Of a stretch of 64,000 nt of DNA, positions 57,069-64,000 are shown piece by piece; position 1 is the first letter of the stretch, and every line of letters starts with the position of its first letter. The position numbers and the translations under genes were made by a program. The stretch is from UBA4736 sp002404015 (GTDB taxonomy: Bacteria; Chloroflexota; Dormibacteria; Dormibacterales; Dormibacteraceae), in assembly GCA_036747295.1 (NCBI GenBank), contig DAIOCN010000015.1:1-64000 (forward strand). Direction: 5' to 3'. The notes beneath the pieces were generated by a model, which was not told the origin of the DNA, searched no databases, and saw only the letters and a list, made by a program, of their open reading frames with translations.

Positions 57069-58478
57069 ATGGCTGCGCTCGTGCTGCGAAGACTCCTGGC
57101 CCTGCTGCCTATCCTGGCCCTCGGCTGCTCGCCCAACGTTCTCCCGAGCTCCGCCGCTCCCGCCCCGTACGCCAGCCCAGCCGTCGCCGCGGCGACCCCG
57201 GTGGCGACGCCTGAAGCCCCAGTTCCGCTGGGGGCGCCCGAGTACCACGCGCTCTGGGTGGACGCTTTCCACGACGGCATCCACTCTCAGGGGGAGATCG
57301 ACCAGCTGCTGACGACCGCCCGCGCCGCCCGGATCAATGCCCTCTTCGTGCAGGTCCGCAAGGCCGGCGACGCGTACTACCTGAAGTCGCTGGAGCCGGT
57401 CGCCTGGGACATCTACGCGCCTCCCAAGTTCGACCCCCTCGCCTACCTGATCAAGAAGGCGCACGCCGCCAACCCCAGGATCGAGGTGCACGCCTGGCTG
57501 AACACGTTCTACGTCGGCAGCCACAGCCTGGTCTACAGCCAGCACGCGGCAGACTGGGGCAACCGCACGTTCGACGGCACCACTGGCCCTTACCTGGACC
57601 CCGGCAACCCGGAGGCGACTCTGTACACGCACGAGGTCTTCATGCAACTGGCGCGGAACTACCAGGTCGACGGGCTCCACCTGGACTTCGTCCGCTACCC
57701 CGAGGGCGGCGACTGGGGGTACAGCCCGCTGGCGGTCGCCCGTTTCAACGCCGCCAACGGGCGGTCCGGGCTGCCGGACCCCGGCGACCCGGCCTGGAGC
57801 CAGTGGCGGCGGGACCAGGTGACCGGGTTCGTGGGCTCGCTCTATCGCGACCTCACGACCGCCCGGCCGGCGATGAAGCTGAGCGCGGCGCTGATCCCAT
57901 GGGGAGCGGGCCCGGCCAGCGAGGCCGACTGGCAGCGGACGCGGGCTTACTCGGAAGTCTTCCAGGACTGGCACGGCTGGCTGCGCGACGGCGTGCTCGA
58001 CCTGGCCGTTGCGATGAACTACGACACCGAGTGGATCGCGCGCTCCGCGACCTGGTTCGACCAGTGGGCCGCCTGGGAGAAGGACAACCAGTTCGGCCGC
58101 CGCGTCCTGATCGGGGTCGGCGCCTACTTCAACTACCCCGAGGACACGCTGTCCCAGATCCGCCGGGCGCTGGCCCCCTCCCCAAACGGCAACCGGGCCG
58201 CCGGGGTCGCCATCTACAGCTACGCGTCGACCAACCTGTACGGGACCGACGACTACTACACCAATCCCTCGGCGGCCGCGACGCTGCCGCGCCAGCCGTA
58301 CGGGGCCGGGCTCGACGCCGGCGGCCTGGCGGCCCGGGCCCGGGACTCCAACGCGGCCTTCTGGGCCCTGCTGACCGGGCCCGGTTCCTACCTGGACCCC
58401 GTACAGGGGCCCATCGCCACCCAACCGGTGTTCGGCGGCTGGCCGGCGATCCCCGTCCTGCCCTGGAAGAGCGGGTAG
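57069..58478 (+). CDS. Lipoprotein glycoside-hydrolase-like protein (GHL10/DUF187)
   Basis: A 469-residue surface lipoprotein: the lipobox LALGC gives C20. The TIM-barrel domain has HALWVDAFHDGI, INALFVQVRKAGDAYYLKSLEP, EVHAWLNTFYV and DGLHLDFVRYPE, as in the GHL10 family of putative glycoside hydrolases. The acid pair is likely the D in LHLDF and the D/E of YDTEW. A perfect hairpin ends the transcript right at its stop. Confidence 0.85.
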   Translation: MAALVLRRLLALLPILALGCSPNVLPSSAAPAPYASPAVAAATPVATPEAPVPLGAPEYHALWVDAFHDGIHSQGEIDQLLTTARAARINALFVQVRKAGDAYYLKSLEPVAWDIYAPPKFDPLAYLIKKAHAANPRIEVHAWLNTFYVGSHSLVYSQHAADWGNRTFDGTTGPYLDPGNPEATLYTHEVFMQLARNYQVDGLHLDFVRYPEGGDWGYSPLAVARFNAANGRSGLPDPGDPAWSQWRRDQVTGFVGSLYRDLTTARPAMKLSAALIPWGAGPASEADWQRTRAYSEVFQDWHGWLRDGVLDLAVAMNYDTEWIARSATWFDQWAAWEKDNQFGRRVLIGVGAYFNYPEDTLSQIRRALAPSPNGNRAAGVAIYSYASTNLYGTDDYYTNPSAAATLPRQPYGAGLDAGGLAARARDSNAAFWALLTGPGSYLDPVQGPIATQPVFGGWPAIPVLPWKSG

Positions 58479-58504
58479 GCGGCCGGGAACCCGTCCCGGC
58501 CGCC
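58478..58504. terminator. Perfect 11 bp stem-loop between convergent genes
   Basis: GGCGGCCGGGA and TCCCGGCCGCC pair around ACCCG, beginning at the last base of the GHL10 stop codon. A weak TGTTTGT follows. It lies between the GHL10 gene and the leftward secreted protein gene. Confidence 0.75.
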
Positions 58505-58515
58505 TGTTTGTGAGC

Positions 58516-59282
58516 CTAGTTCTTGTTGTTGCTGTTGTCGCCGCCGTTGTCGCCGTTGTCGCCGTTGTCGCCATTGCCGCCGTTGCCGGGACCATGGCCG
58601 ACCAGCACTCCGTTGACGTCGACGTTGTCGAGGATCGCAGCCCCGAAGAAGTCGGGACCGATGTCCGAGCCCTCGTCGAAGACGATCGAGATCGATTTGA
58701 CGTTGAGGGTGCTCACGTCGAAGAGGTCCTGAGTACCGCTTTTGAAAGCCATGAGTGGCCCGGCCCAGCGCAGGCGGAGCCAGGACAGGCTGGGGGTCAC
58801 GCTGACCGCAGGCGGTGAGTTGCAGCCGAGGAAGTAGTTCGTTCCGTCCTGGGTGGTGATGTCGAACCGCGGCGCACCCGCCCCGCAGTGCGATCCGTTC
58901 GGGGTGATGGCGGCCGTGCTCTTGCGAATGTCATAGCCGAGCTCGGTTACGTGGCTCGGCGTGCCGGTCAGCTTCGCCGTGGCGGCCGCGTAATTGCCCG
59001 TGGGCCCGGTCTTGACCAGCAGGAGGCCCTCGTTGTGCGTGTCGCTGGGATCGCCCGTGGTGCAGGCCGGGTCGGACGTGCCTGCGACTGTCGTCCTACC
59101 GTCGGGGGAGATCCTCGGGTTGGTCGGGCAGCCGATGCCCGTCAGCCAGGTGGACTGGACGAGGAAGGTGTGGGCCGGATCGAAGTTGGCCGGGCGCACC
59201 TGGAAGTGCTCGTCGGCCGGTAAACGGCGGTCAGGCTGGTCGCCAGCACAAGCCCGGCGATCAGTAACGTTCGAAGTCTCAT
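58516..59282 (-). pseudogene. Secreted protein, signal peptide out of frame with the mature part
   Basis: ATG 59282, 10 bases after GGAGGAG, encodes a clear signal peptide (RLRTLLIAGLVLATSLTAV). The rest of that frame is not continued. The mature part DEHFQVRPANFDPAHTFLVQ runs in a shifted frame that opens further upstream and is long and coherent to the stop at 58516. A one-base indel near 59215-59225 would join them. The mature protein is about 230 residues with paired cysteines (TGIGCPTNP, DPACTTGD, SHCGAGAP, FLGCNSPP) and no domain I recognise. It ends in a (NGD)n tail, GNGGNGDNGDNGDNGGDN. Confidence 0.72.
58519..58578 (-). repeat. (NGD)n-encoding microsatellite-like run
   Basis: Repeated GTTGTCGCC triplets encode the Asn-Gly-Asp tail of the leftward secreted protein. 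Such runs can change length by slippage while staying in frame. Confidence 0.65.
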
Positions 59283-59460
59283 ATGCGACTTGCTCCTCCA
59301 ACTCAGTACACGGACAGGAACTCTGTGTCCAGGCCTTATCGCATCACCCCCTCACGTGCACACCAGCCGATCGTGCGGACTGGTGCGGCGCCGGACTGTA
59401 CAGGAGCGGTCACACCGATAGCAAGCGGCCGCGGCCAGCCCTCTACACTCAGGAACGTCT

Positions 59461-60147
59461 ATGGATTTCGAGCTACCCAAGCTCGCCGACACTCTGGTCG
59501 AGGGCACAGTCTCGCGCTGGCTCAAGAAGCCGGGTGAGGTGGTTCGCAAGGGCGAGCCGCTCGTCGAGATCGAGACGGACAAGGTCAACTCCGAGATCGA
59601 GTCGCCCTTCGACGGGGTCCTGAACGAGATCCTGGTGCCGGAAGGCGAGACGGTCCCGGTGGGCCAGGTGCTCGCCAGGATCGCCCAGCCGGGCGGTGCG
59701 GGCTCCCCGGCGACGGAGTCGGAAGCAGCCAACCCGGCTCCGGAGTCGGAGGCAGCCAACCGGGCGACGGTGTCGGAAGCAGCCAACCCGGCTCCGGCTG
59801 CCTCTCGCGGCAGCCGCGTAGCGGAGCACGTGCGGCAGGCCGCCCGCACCATCCCCCAGGGCGTCTGCGTACGCGAGCTGTTGGGAAGACTCGACCCGAA
59901 GGCGCTGGAACGGGCCGCCGCGGCCGCCGCCGCCGCTGCCGCGGACGGCCTGGCGATCGCCGTGCTGCCGGCGGCGCGGTCCGACCTGGCGACGCCGGCC
60001 CTTCAGCCTGGCCAGGACGCCCTGCTGGCGCCCGGCGGGGACCGGGACGGCCGCACCTACCTGACCCTGTGCTACGACCGGCGCCGGCTGGACGACCATA
60101 CGGCCGATCGGCTGCTGGCGCGGATCGCCGAGGACGCCATTTCGTGA
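59461..60147 (+). CDS. Miniature E2-like lipoyl protein with a degenerate acyltransferase remnant
   Basis: A 228-residue protein. Residues 1-80 are an intact lipoyl domain with the attachment lysine K41 in ETDKVNSE. A repeated linker follows, then a short region resembling the peripheral-subunit-binding helix (SRVAEHVRQAARTIPQG). The C-terminal YDRRRLDDHTADRLLARI matches the end of the E2 catalytic domain, but the catalytic histidine and glycine of the DHRxxDG motif are replaced and about 150 residues of the core are missing. It cannot be a normal acyltransferase. It may be a lipoyl carrier. It overlaps the FAD oxidase by GTGA. Confidence 0.8.
   Translation: MDFELPKLADTLVEGTVSRWLKKPGEVVRKGEPLVEIETDKVNSEIESPFDGVLNEILVPEGETVPVGQVLARIAQPGGAGSPATESEAANPAPESEAANRATVSEAANPAPAASRGSRVAEHVRQAARTIPQGVCVRELLGRLDPKALERAAAAAAAAAADGLAIAVLPAARSDLATPALQPGQDALLAPGGDRDGRTYLTLCYDRRRLDDHTADRLLARIAEDAIS
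59716..59796 (+). repeat. Three 27 bp tandem repeats in the E2-like linker
   Basis: Units at 59716-59742, 59743-59769 and 59770-59796 encode ESEAANPAP, ESEAANRAT and VSEAANPAP. They differ at few bases, so they look recently amplified. Confidence 0.85.
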
Positions 60148-61586
60148 GCGATCTTCTGCAGCATCTGCGCCAGGCGGTCGGCGCCGAACACGTGCTGGAG
60201 GGCGATCGCCTCGAGCCGTACAGCCACGACGCCACCTTCATGGAGGCGGCCCCCCTGGCGGCGGTCCTGCCCGGCTCGACCGAGGAGGTCGCGGCGGTCG
60301 TGCGAGCCTGCGCGGCGGCGGCCGTGCCGATCGTCGCCCGCGGCGCCGGCACCAGCCTGGTCGGCGGCTCCGTCCCCCTCGACCGGGCTGTCGTCCTGGG
60401 CCTGGAGCGGATCCGGCACTGCGAGGTGGATGCCCCCAACACGTGCGCGGTGGTGGGCGCGGGACTCATCACCGGCGAACTCCAGGAGGCGGCGGCCGAG
60501 CACGGCCTGATGTACCCTCCCGACCCCGCGAGCGTGGGCATGTCCAGCATCGGCGGCAACGTCGCCTGCAACTCCGGCGGCATGTGCTGCGTGAAGTACG
60601 GGGTGACTTCCGACTACGTGATCGGGATGACTGTCGTGCTAGCGGATGGGCGCGTCCTGAAGCTCGGCGGGAAAACCCGCAAGAGGGCCTCCGGATACCG
60701 CCTGATCCAGCTTTTCGTGGGATCGGAGGGGACGCTCGGGATCGTCACCGAGGTGACCGTCAAGCTGATCCCGCTGCCCCGCCACCACGCCACCGCGATG
60801 GTCGGCTTCAACTCCATCGAAGAGGCGGCGGCCGCGGTTTCCCGGCTCCTCGGCTCCGGCCACTTCCCGGCTGCCATCGAGATCATCGACCGCTCCTCGC
60901 TCGACCTCACCCGCGAGCTGCTGCCGCCTGGGTTCGATCCCGAGCTGGCGGCGGTCCTGATCGTGGAGCAGGACGGAAACGACCCCCAGCAGGTGCACCA
61001 GAACCTGCTCCAGATCGTGGAGGTCCTGGACGGTGTGGACAACCGGATCGCACAAACGGAGGCCGAGCGGGACGGGCTCTGGAGGGCCCGGCGCGAATTC
61101 GGGAAGGTGCTGATGGCAATGCCCTCCAACTTCTTCGCCGAGGATGTGGCCGTGCCGATCGCCAGCATCCCCGAGATGGCGCGGCGGGTCCACCAGCTGA
61201 GCCTGGAGACCGGGGTCAAGATCTCGATCTTCGGGCACGCCGGAGACGGCAACCTGCACCCCACGATCCTGTTCACCGACGAGCAGCGACCGCTGGTCGG
61301 GAAGCTGGCGGCACGGATCTTCCGCGATGCGATCGCCCTGGGCGGCTCGATCTCGGCCGAGCACGGCCTGGGCGCGCTGAAGCGGGACTTCGCGGAGGAG
61401 GAGCACGGCCCGCTTGCCATGGGGGTCATGCGCGACCTGAAGCGGCTGTTCGACCCCCAGGGCCTGCTCAACCCGCACAAAGTGTTCCCCGAGCAGCCGG
61501 CCGACGACCGCTTCCTCGACAAGCAGCCGGGCTGGGGTGTGAAACGGGAGGGCGCGGTCCGGGACCGATCCGAGCTGGGAGCTTAG
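60144..61586 (+). CDS. FAD-linked oxidase, GlcD/D-lactate dehydrogenase-like
   Basis: A 480-residue type 4 FAD oxidase. The PCMH FAD domain has GAGTSLVGGSVPLDRAVVLGLERI and the SSIGGNVACNSGG block. The C-terminal domain has FGHAGDGNLHP and AEHGLGALKRDF, as in glycolate oxidase GlcD and D-2-hydroxyacid dehydrogenases. Electrons would go to quinone or another carrier. The GTG start lies in the stop of the E2-like gene, so the two are probably translated together. No GlcE/GlcF partner is present. Confidence 0.9.
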   Translation: MSDLLQHLRQAVGAEHVLEGDRLEPYSHDATFMEAAPLAAVLPGSTEEVAAVVRACAAAAVPIVARGAGTSLVGGSVPLDRAVVLGLERIRHCEVDAPNTCAVVGAGLITGELQEAAAEHGLMYPPDPASVGMSSIGGNVACNSGGMCCVKYGVTSDYVIGMTVVLADGRVLKLGGKTRKRASGYRLIQLFVGSEGTLGIVTEVTVKLIPLPRHHATAMVGFNSIEEAAAAVSRLLGSGHFPAAIEIIDRSSLDLTRELLPPGFDPELAAVLIVEQDGNDPQQVHQNLLQIVEVLDGVDNRIAQTEAERDGLWRARREFGKVLMAMPSNFFAEDVAVPIASIPEMARRVHQLSLETGVKISIFGHAGDGNLHPTILFTDEQRPLVGKLAARIFRDAIALGGSISAEHGLGALKRDFAEEEHGPLAMGVMRDLKRLFDPQGLLNPHKVFPEQPADDRFLDKQPGWGVKREGAVRDRSELGA

Positions 61587-61589
61587 AGG

Positions 61590-61609
61590 CCGTCGCCGCT
61601 AGGCGACGG
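61590..61609. terminator. Stem-loop between convergent genes
   Basis: CCGTCGCC and GGCGACGG form a perfect 8 bp stem with GCTA loop. It overlaps the last codons of the leftward lipoprotein gene. No T-run follows. Confidence 0.5.
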
Positions 61610-62021
61610 TCACGGTGACCGACCAGGAGCGGTCGGGACAGTTGCTCTTGGCCATCGCCTCACACGTGGTCGCTCCCACCGCCAGGATCGTGGCGCTGCC
61701 GGGCCGGCCGGCCCGGAACACCGCTCGGTAGACGTCGCCGCGGGCGAGCGCCGGCTGGGCGGGGCTGCGGCTGTCAGACAGTTTGGCCAGCACGGTGCCG
61801 TCGCTGGACGAGGCGGTCCAGACAAGGGACGAGCCCGGTACCGCCCGAGTGTCGGTGAGGTCGACCTCCAGGCCCTGGCCGGGGAGCAGCGTGACGCGGC
61901 CCCCGGCATCCGCCTCGTGCAACACGCGTGGCGCGGGAGGTGCGGGGGTGTTGGTGCTGCCGCCGCAGGCGCCACTCAGAACAGCCGAGAGGGCAACGAC
62001 CGCTACCAGGATCAGCCTCAT
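61599..62021 (-). CDS. Small lipoprotein, Ig-like / inhibitor-like domain
   Basis: A 140-residue lipoprotein with lipobox SGAC (C19) after a good signal peptide. The mature part is beta-rich: RVTLLPGQGLEVDLTD, SSLVWTASSSDGT, and VYRAVFRAGRPGSATILAVG. The spacing resembles chagasin-like I42 peptidase inhibitors (inference from pattern only). Two cysteines near the end (TTCEAMAKSNC) may form a disulfide. Confidence 0.6.
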   Translation of the reverse strand: MRLILVAVVALSAVLSGACGGSTNTPAPPAPRVLHEADAGGRVTLLPGQGLEVDLTDTRAVPGSSLVWTASSSDGTVLAKLSDSRSPAQPALARGDVYRAVFRAGRPGSATILAVGATTCEAMAKSNCPDRSWSVTVTVA

Positions 62022-62063
62022 GGTGGTTGGAACTCCTCCCGCCAGCCCCGGGTAACGCTGCCC

Positions 62064-63317
62064 TCAGGCGGCCGCGACGGGGCTGGGGCCTCGGGCCAGG
62101 CCGAGCAGCCCGGGCGGTGCCGGCGGGACGGTGAGCAGCCGCTCGTCATCGGTGCGCACCAACTGCCAGCCATCCTCGTGCACCATCCGGTGGTGGCGGT
62201 GGCAGAGCAGGACCAGGTTGCCCAGCTCGGTCGTCCCGCCCTGTGCCCGGTGCACCAGATGGTGGGCCGCGCTCCAGGAGGCCGGCCGGTCGCAGCCCGG
62301 CCAGCGGCAGCCCCGGTCGCGCACGTCGAGCGCCCGCCGGGTCGGCCCCGACACCACCCGGCGCGCCCGGCCCACCTCGATCACGGCCGAGTCGGGACCC
62401 AGCAGGACCCGGGTCAGGGTGCAGTCACAGCTGAGGCGGGCCACGGTCCGGGCCGAGATCGGGGTCGCGAACTCCAGCTCGGCGGCCGGCGCCCCGGCCA
62501 GCCCCAGAAGCGTCTCCAGCGAGCTGGTGACCTGGAGGTGGGCGCGCCGGCTGACCTGGTTCGGCAAGGAGCCGCTGTCGAGGGCGTGGCCGGCCAGCTC
62601 GACAAGGGCGTCCGCCAGCCGCTGCTCGCGGCGCCGGACGTCGCCCACGCCCCCTCGCCGGGCCAGCGGCTCCAGCGCGCTCCGGAGAGCCGCCCCGCCG
62701 GTGGGGTCGAGCACTCCTCGGATGTAGAGCAGGCCCTGTTCGCCGCTGCTCAGGTGGAGCTGGCGCGCCTCGTAGGCCTGCAGCTGCTCGGCCGCGAAGC
62801 CGGCCGGGTCCTGCACGTGGCGCAAGTGCTGGCAGAGGTGGCGGAAGCGGCCCACGCTGGAGTCCAGCGCCTTGGCCAGGAGCAGCCCCTCGTCGAAGAC
62901 CGCTCCGGTGGGGGCCTCCTTGACCGCAGTGGCCGTGCGCGCCATCAGGGCGAGGTGGGCGAACCCGATCGAGCCGGCCGCCACCGCCTCGCTGCTGCAT
63001 GGCAGGTCCTCGAGGCGCGCGCCCACACACACCCGCTCGGCCGCCGCGTGGCCGGACATCTGGCAGTTGTGGCGGATCCAGTCGATGGGCGTCACCGAGC
63101 CCTGGCGATCGTACGCATCAGTGGCTGCGAAGGCCGCCGCCGTCTCCGAGAACTCCACCTCCAGCAGGTCGCAGCCGTGGCGCAGGTGGATCAGCTCAGC
63201 GGCCAACCGCGCGGGCGCCCGTCCACCCTTCCGCCGCCGGCAGAAGGCCTCGACAGCCATCAGCAGCGCCGCAACGTCAGGACCAGCAGCCGCCTCGGTG
63301 ATTTCCGGCTCGTTCAC
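62064..63317 (-). CDS. DUF222/HNH endonuclease-like protein (13E12-type), SOS-boxed
   Basis: A 417-residue protein with the helical DUF222 region and a C-terminal HNH site: RDRGCRWPGCDRPASW, HHLVHRAQGGTTELGNLVLLC and HRHHRMVH. The cysteines and histidines bind zinc and the HNH cleaves DNA. Such genes are repeated in Actinomycetota. A LexA-type box sits 13 bases upstream, so induction after DNA damage is likely. The Ala/Glu-rich middle (FDEGLLLAKALD) is typical of the family. Confidence 0.88.
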   Translation of the reverse strand: MNEPEITEAAAGPDVAALLMAVEAFCRRRKGGRAPARLAAELIHLRHGCDLLEVEFSETAAAFAATDAYDRQGSVTPIDWIRHNCQMSGHAAAERVCVGARLEDLPCSSEAVAAGSIGFAHLALMARTATAVKEAPTGAVFDEGLLLAKALDSSVGRFRHLCQHLRHVQDPAGFAAEQLQAYEARQLHLSSGEQGLLYIRGVLDPTGGAALRSALEPLARRGGVGDVRRREQRLADALVELAGHALDSGSLPNQVSRRAHLQVTSSLETLLGLAGAPAAELEFATPISARTVARLSCDCTLTRVLLGPDSAVIEVGRARRVVSGPTRRALDVRDRGCRWPGCDRPASWSAAHHLVHRAQGGTTELGNLVLLCHRHHRMVHEDGWQLVRTDDERLLTVPPAPPGLLGLARGPSPVAAA

Positions 63318-63329
63318 AGCACAAGCCTA

Positions 63330-63343
63330 CGAACACCTGTTCG
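63330..63343 (-). promoter_or_regulatory. LexA-type SOS box upstream of the HNH gene
   Basis: CGAACACCTGTTCG is a near-perfect match to the Gram-positive LexA/Cheo box CGAAC-N4-GTTCG. It lies 13 bases before the ATG of the leftward HNH gene, overlapping where its promoter must be. The remaining intergenic sequence (63344-63403) is C/A-rich with nothing else recognisable. Confidence 0.8.
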
Positions 63344-63403
63344 CGAGAGCAACACTGGCTGTTAAGTGGCGAAACCCACCCCCCACCGACCGCCCAGCAC
63401 CCC

Positions 63404-63832
63404 CTAAAGCAGCGGCGCCCCCCGCGGGTCGAGCTCGAGGTAGGGGTTCCAGGCGACCTCCCACAGGTTCCCCTCGGGGTCCGCGAAGTAAGCGCTGCGG
63501 CCGCCCCAGAACGTATCCTCGGCCGCCTTCAGGATCCGCCCACCCGCCGCCTCGACCACAGCAAGGGCGGCGTCGACGTCCTCCTTCCGATCCACGTTCA
63601 CCGCCACCGCGATGGCGCCCGACCCGCGCGCCTCGGACATCTCCGGCAGCCCCGCTTCCTTGGCCAGCTCGGCCAGTGGAAAGAGGGCGAGGATCGCCCC
63701 CGCGGTCTTGAGCTGAACGTAATCGTCGTCGCTGGCGTCGGTAGCCTGCCAGCCGAGCGCCTCGTAGAACCGGCGCTGGCCCCTCAGGTCGCGGGTTCCG
63801 AGGGTGACGAACGTGAGCCTGGCTGGGACCAT
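63404..63832 (-). CDS. VOC-family (glyoxalase-like) protein
   Basis: A 142-residue vicinal oxygen chelate protein with two beta-alpha-beta-beta-beta modules: LTFVTLGTRDLRGQRRFYEALGW and SAYFADPEGNLWEVAWNP. Metal-site residues in the second half are partly altered, so it may be a binding or resistance protein rather than an enzyme. Its ATG is 2 bases after the stop of the partial PaaK-like gene. Confidence 0.8.
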   Translation of the reverse strand: MVPARLTFVTLGTRDLRGQRRFYEALGWQATDASDDDYVQLKTAGAILALFPLAELAKEAGLPEMSEARGSGAIAVAVNVDRKEDVDAALAVVEAAGGRILKAAEDTFWGGRSAYFADPEGNLWEVAWNPYLELDPRGAPLL

Positions 63833-63834
63833 CC

Positions 63835-64000
63835 CTACAGCTCCCTTCGATCGATGACGCGCTTCGCCTTACCCTCGCTGCGCGGCAATACGTCGGGCGC
63901 CAGGACGGTGACCTTGCAGGTCAGCCCGATCGTCTCCTTGATCTGGTCCTCCGCCCGCCGCCGCAGCGCCTCCTGGTCGCTGTGGGCCCTGGCCTCGACC
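63835..64000 (-). CDS. PaaK-like AMP-forming ligase, C-terminal fragment
   Basis: Only the last 54 codons are in the window. The text EDQIKETIGLTCKVTVLAPD, then LPRSEGKAKRVIDRREL, matches the C-terminus of phenylacetate-CoA ligases, with the catalytic lysine in SEGKAKR. It is the second such enzyme of this window, the first being at 37668, and leads into the VOC gene. Confidence 0.8.
   Translation of the reverse strand, partial: VEARAHSDQEALRRRAEDQIKETIGLTCKVTVLAPDVLPRSEGKAKRVIDRREL

Noticed and set aside
1..64000. tRNA, rRNA, phage or transposase genes
   Set aside because: I found no cloverleaf, ribosomal RNA signature, integrase or transposase reading by eye; a tRNAscan/Infernal run would be decisive.

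Overview
The window is a 64 kb, very GC-rich chromosome segment packed with housekeeping and respiratory genes, many of them starting with GTG or TTG and overlapping by 4 bases. I saw no phage, CRISPR array, rRNA, tRNA or transposase. The mix points to an aerobic soil bacterium of the Terrabacteria group. It has a complete o-succinylbenzoate menaquinone pathway, a form II CO-dehydrogenase-type molybdenum hydroxylase with accessory genes, an F420-type luciferase-like oxidoreductase, a DUF222/HNH protein behind an actinobacterial-type SOS box, and an archaeal-like Flp pilin. Candidatus Dormibacterota, Chloroflexota or a deep Actinomycetota lineage all fit; this is inference, because no marker gene here fixes the phylum.

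Layout. 1-1640: threonine dehydratase plus a free ACT-like regulator, bracketed by an inverted pair of about 120 bp hairpin repeats. 1636-5719: a leftward lipid operon (diacylglycerol-kinase-like, hydrolase, acyltransferase, epimerase) and a divergent PAP2 phosphatase. 5818-5961: a lone Flp pilin. 6089-13192: gltX, lgt, rlmN and enzymes. 13193-14374: a metallo-beta-lactamase gene between two inverted copies of a 177 bp MITE-like element; a deleted 74 bp copy lies at 24723. 14375-20798: a signalling locus with a giant GAF histidine kinase, a degenerate kinase that keeps its phospho-histidine motif, a lone receiver, and an OmpR-like regulator. This set has the parts of a Spo0-type phosphorelay. 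20802-28084: M20 hydrolase, DUF5317, an unusual FtsH-like protease, a lytic transglycosylase, an HtrA-like lipoprotein, an alkyltransferase-like protein and a MerR regulator.

28126-35850: menF, D, H, C, A, B and E, all present but with strand switches at almost every gene. 35859-40666: a G1-type acid peptidase, an F420 oxidoreductase, a PaaK-like ligase, a MocA-like transferase with an extra N-terminal domain, and endonuclease IV. 41366-48958: the cox cluster (S-L-M-D-E-XdhC leftward, G rightward). 48970-56093: S9 peptidase, amidase, a branched-chain amino-acid-type ABC transporter without its binding protein, and a methyltransferase. 56095-61586: a lone E1-alpha, a lipoprotein glycoside-hydrolase-like protein, a frameshifted secreted protein, a miniature E2 whose catalytic motif is lost, and a GlcD-like FAD oxidase. 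61599-64000: a small lipoprotein, an SOS-boxed HNH protein, a VOC protein and the end of a second PaaK-like ligase.

The men and cox clusters suggest one theme: electrons from CO or a related substrate, and from 2-hydroxyacids, would enter a menaquinone pool. Three genes (DUF72, F420 oxidoreductase, amidase) have conserved N-termini that begin upstream of any ATG, GTG or TTG, with ATC or ATT where the start should be.
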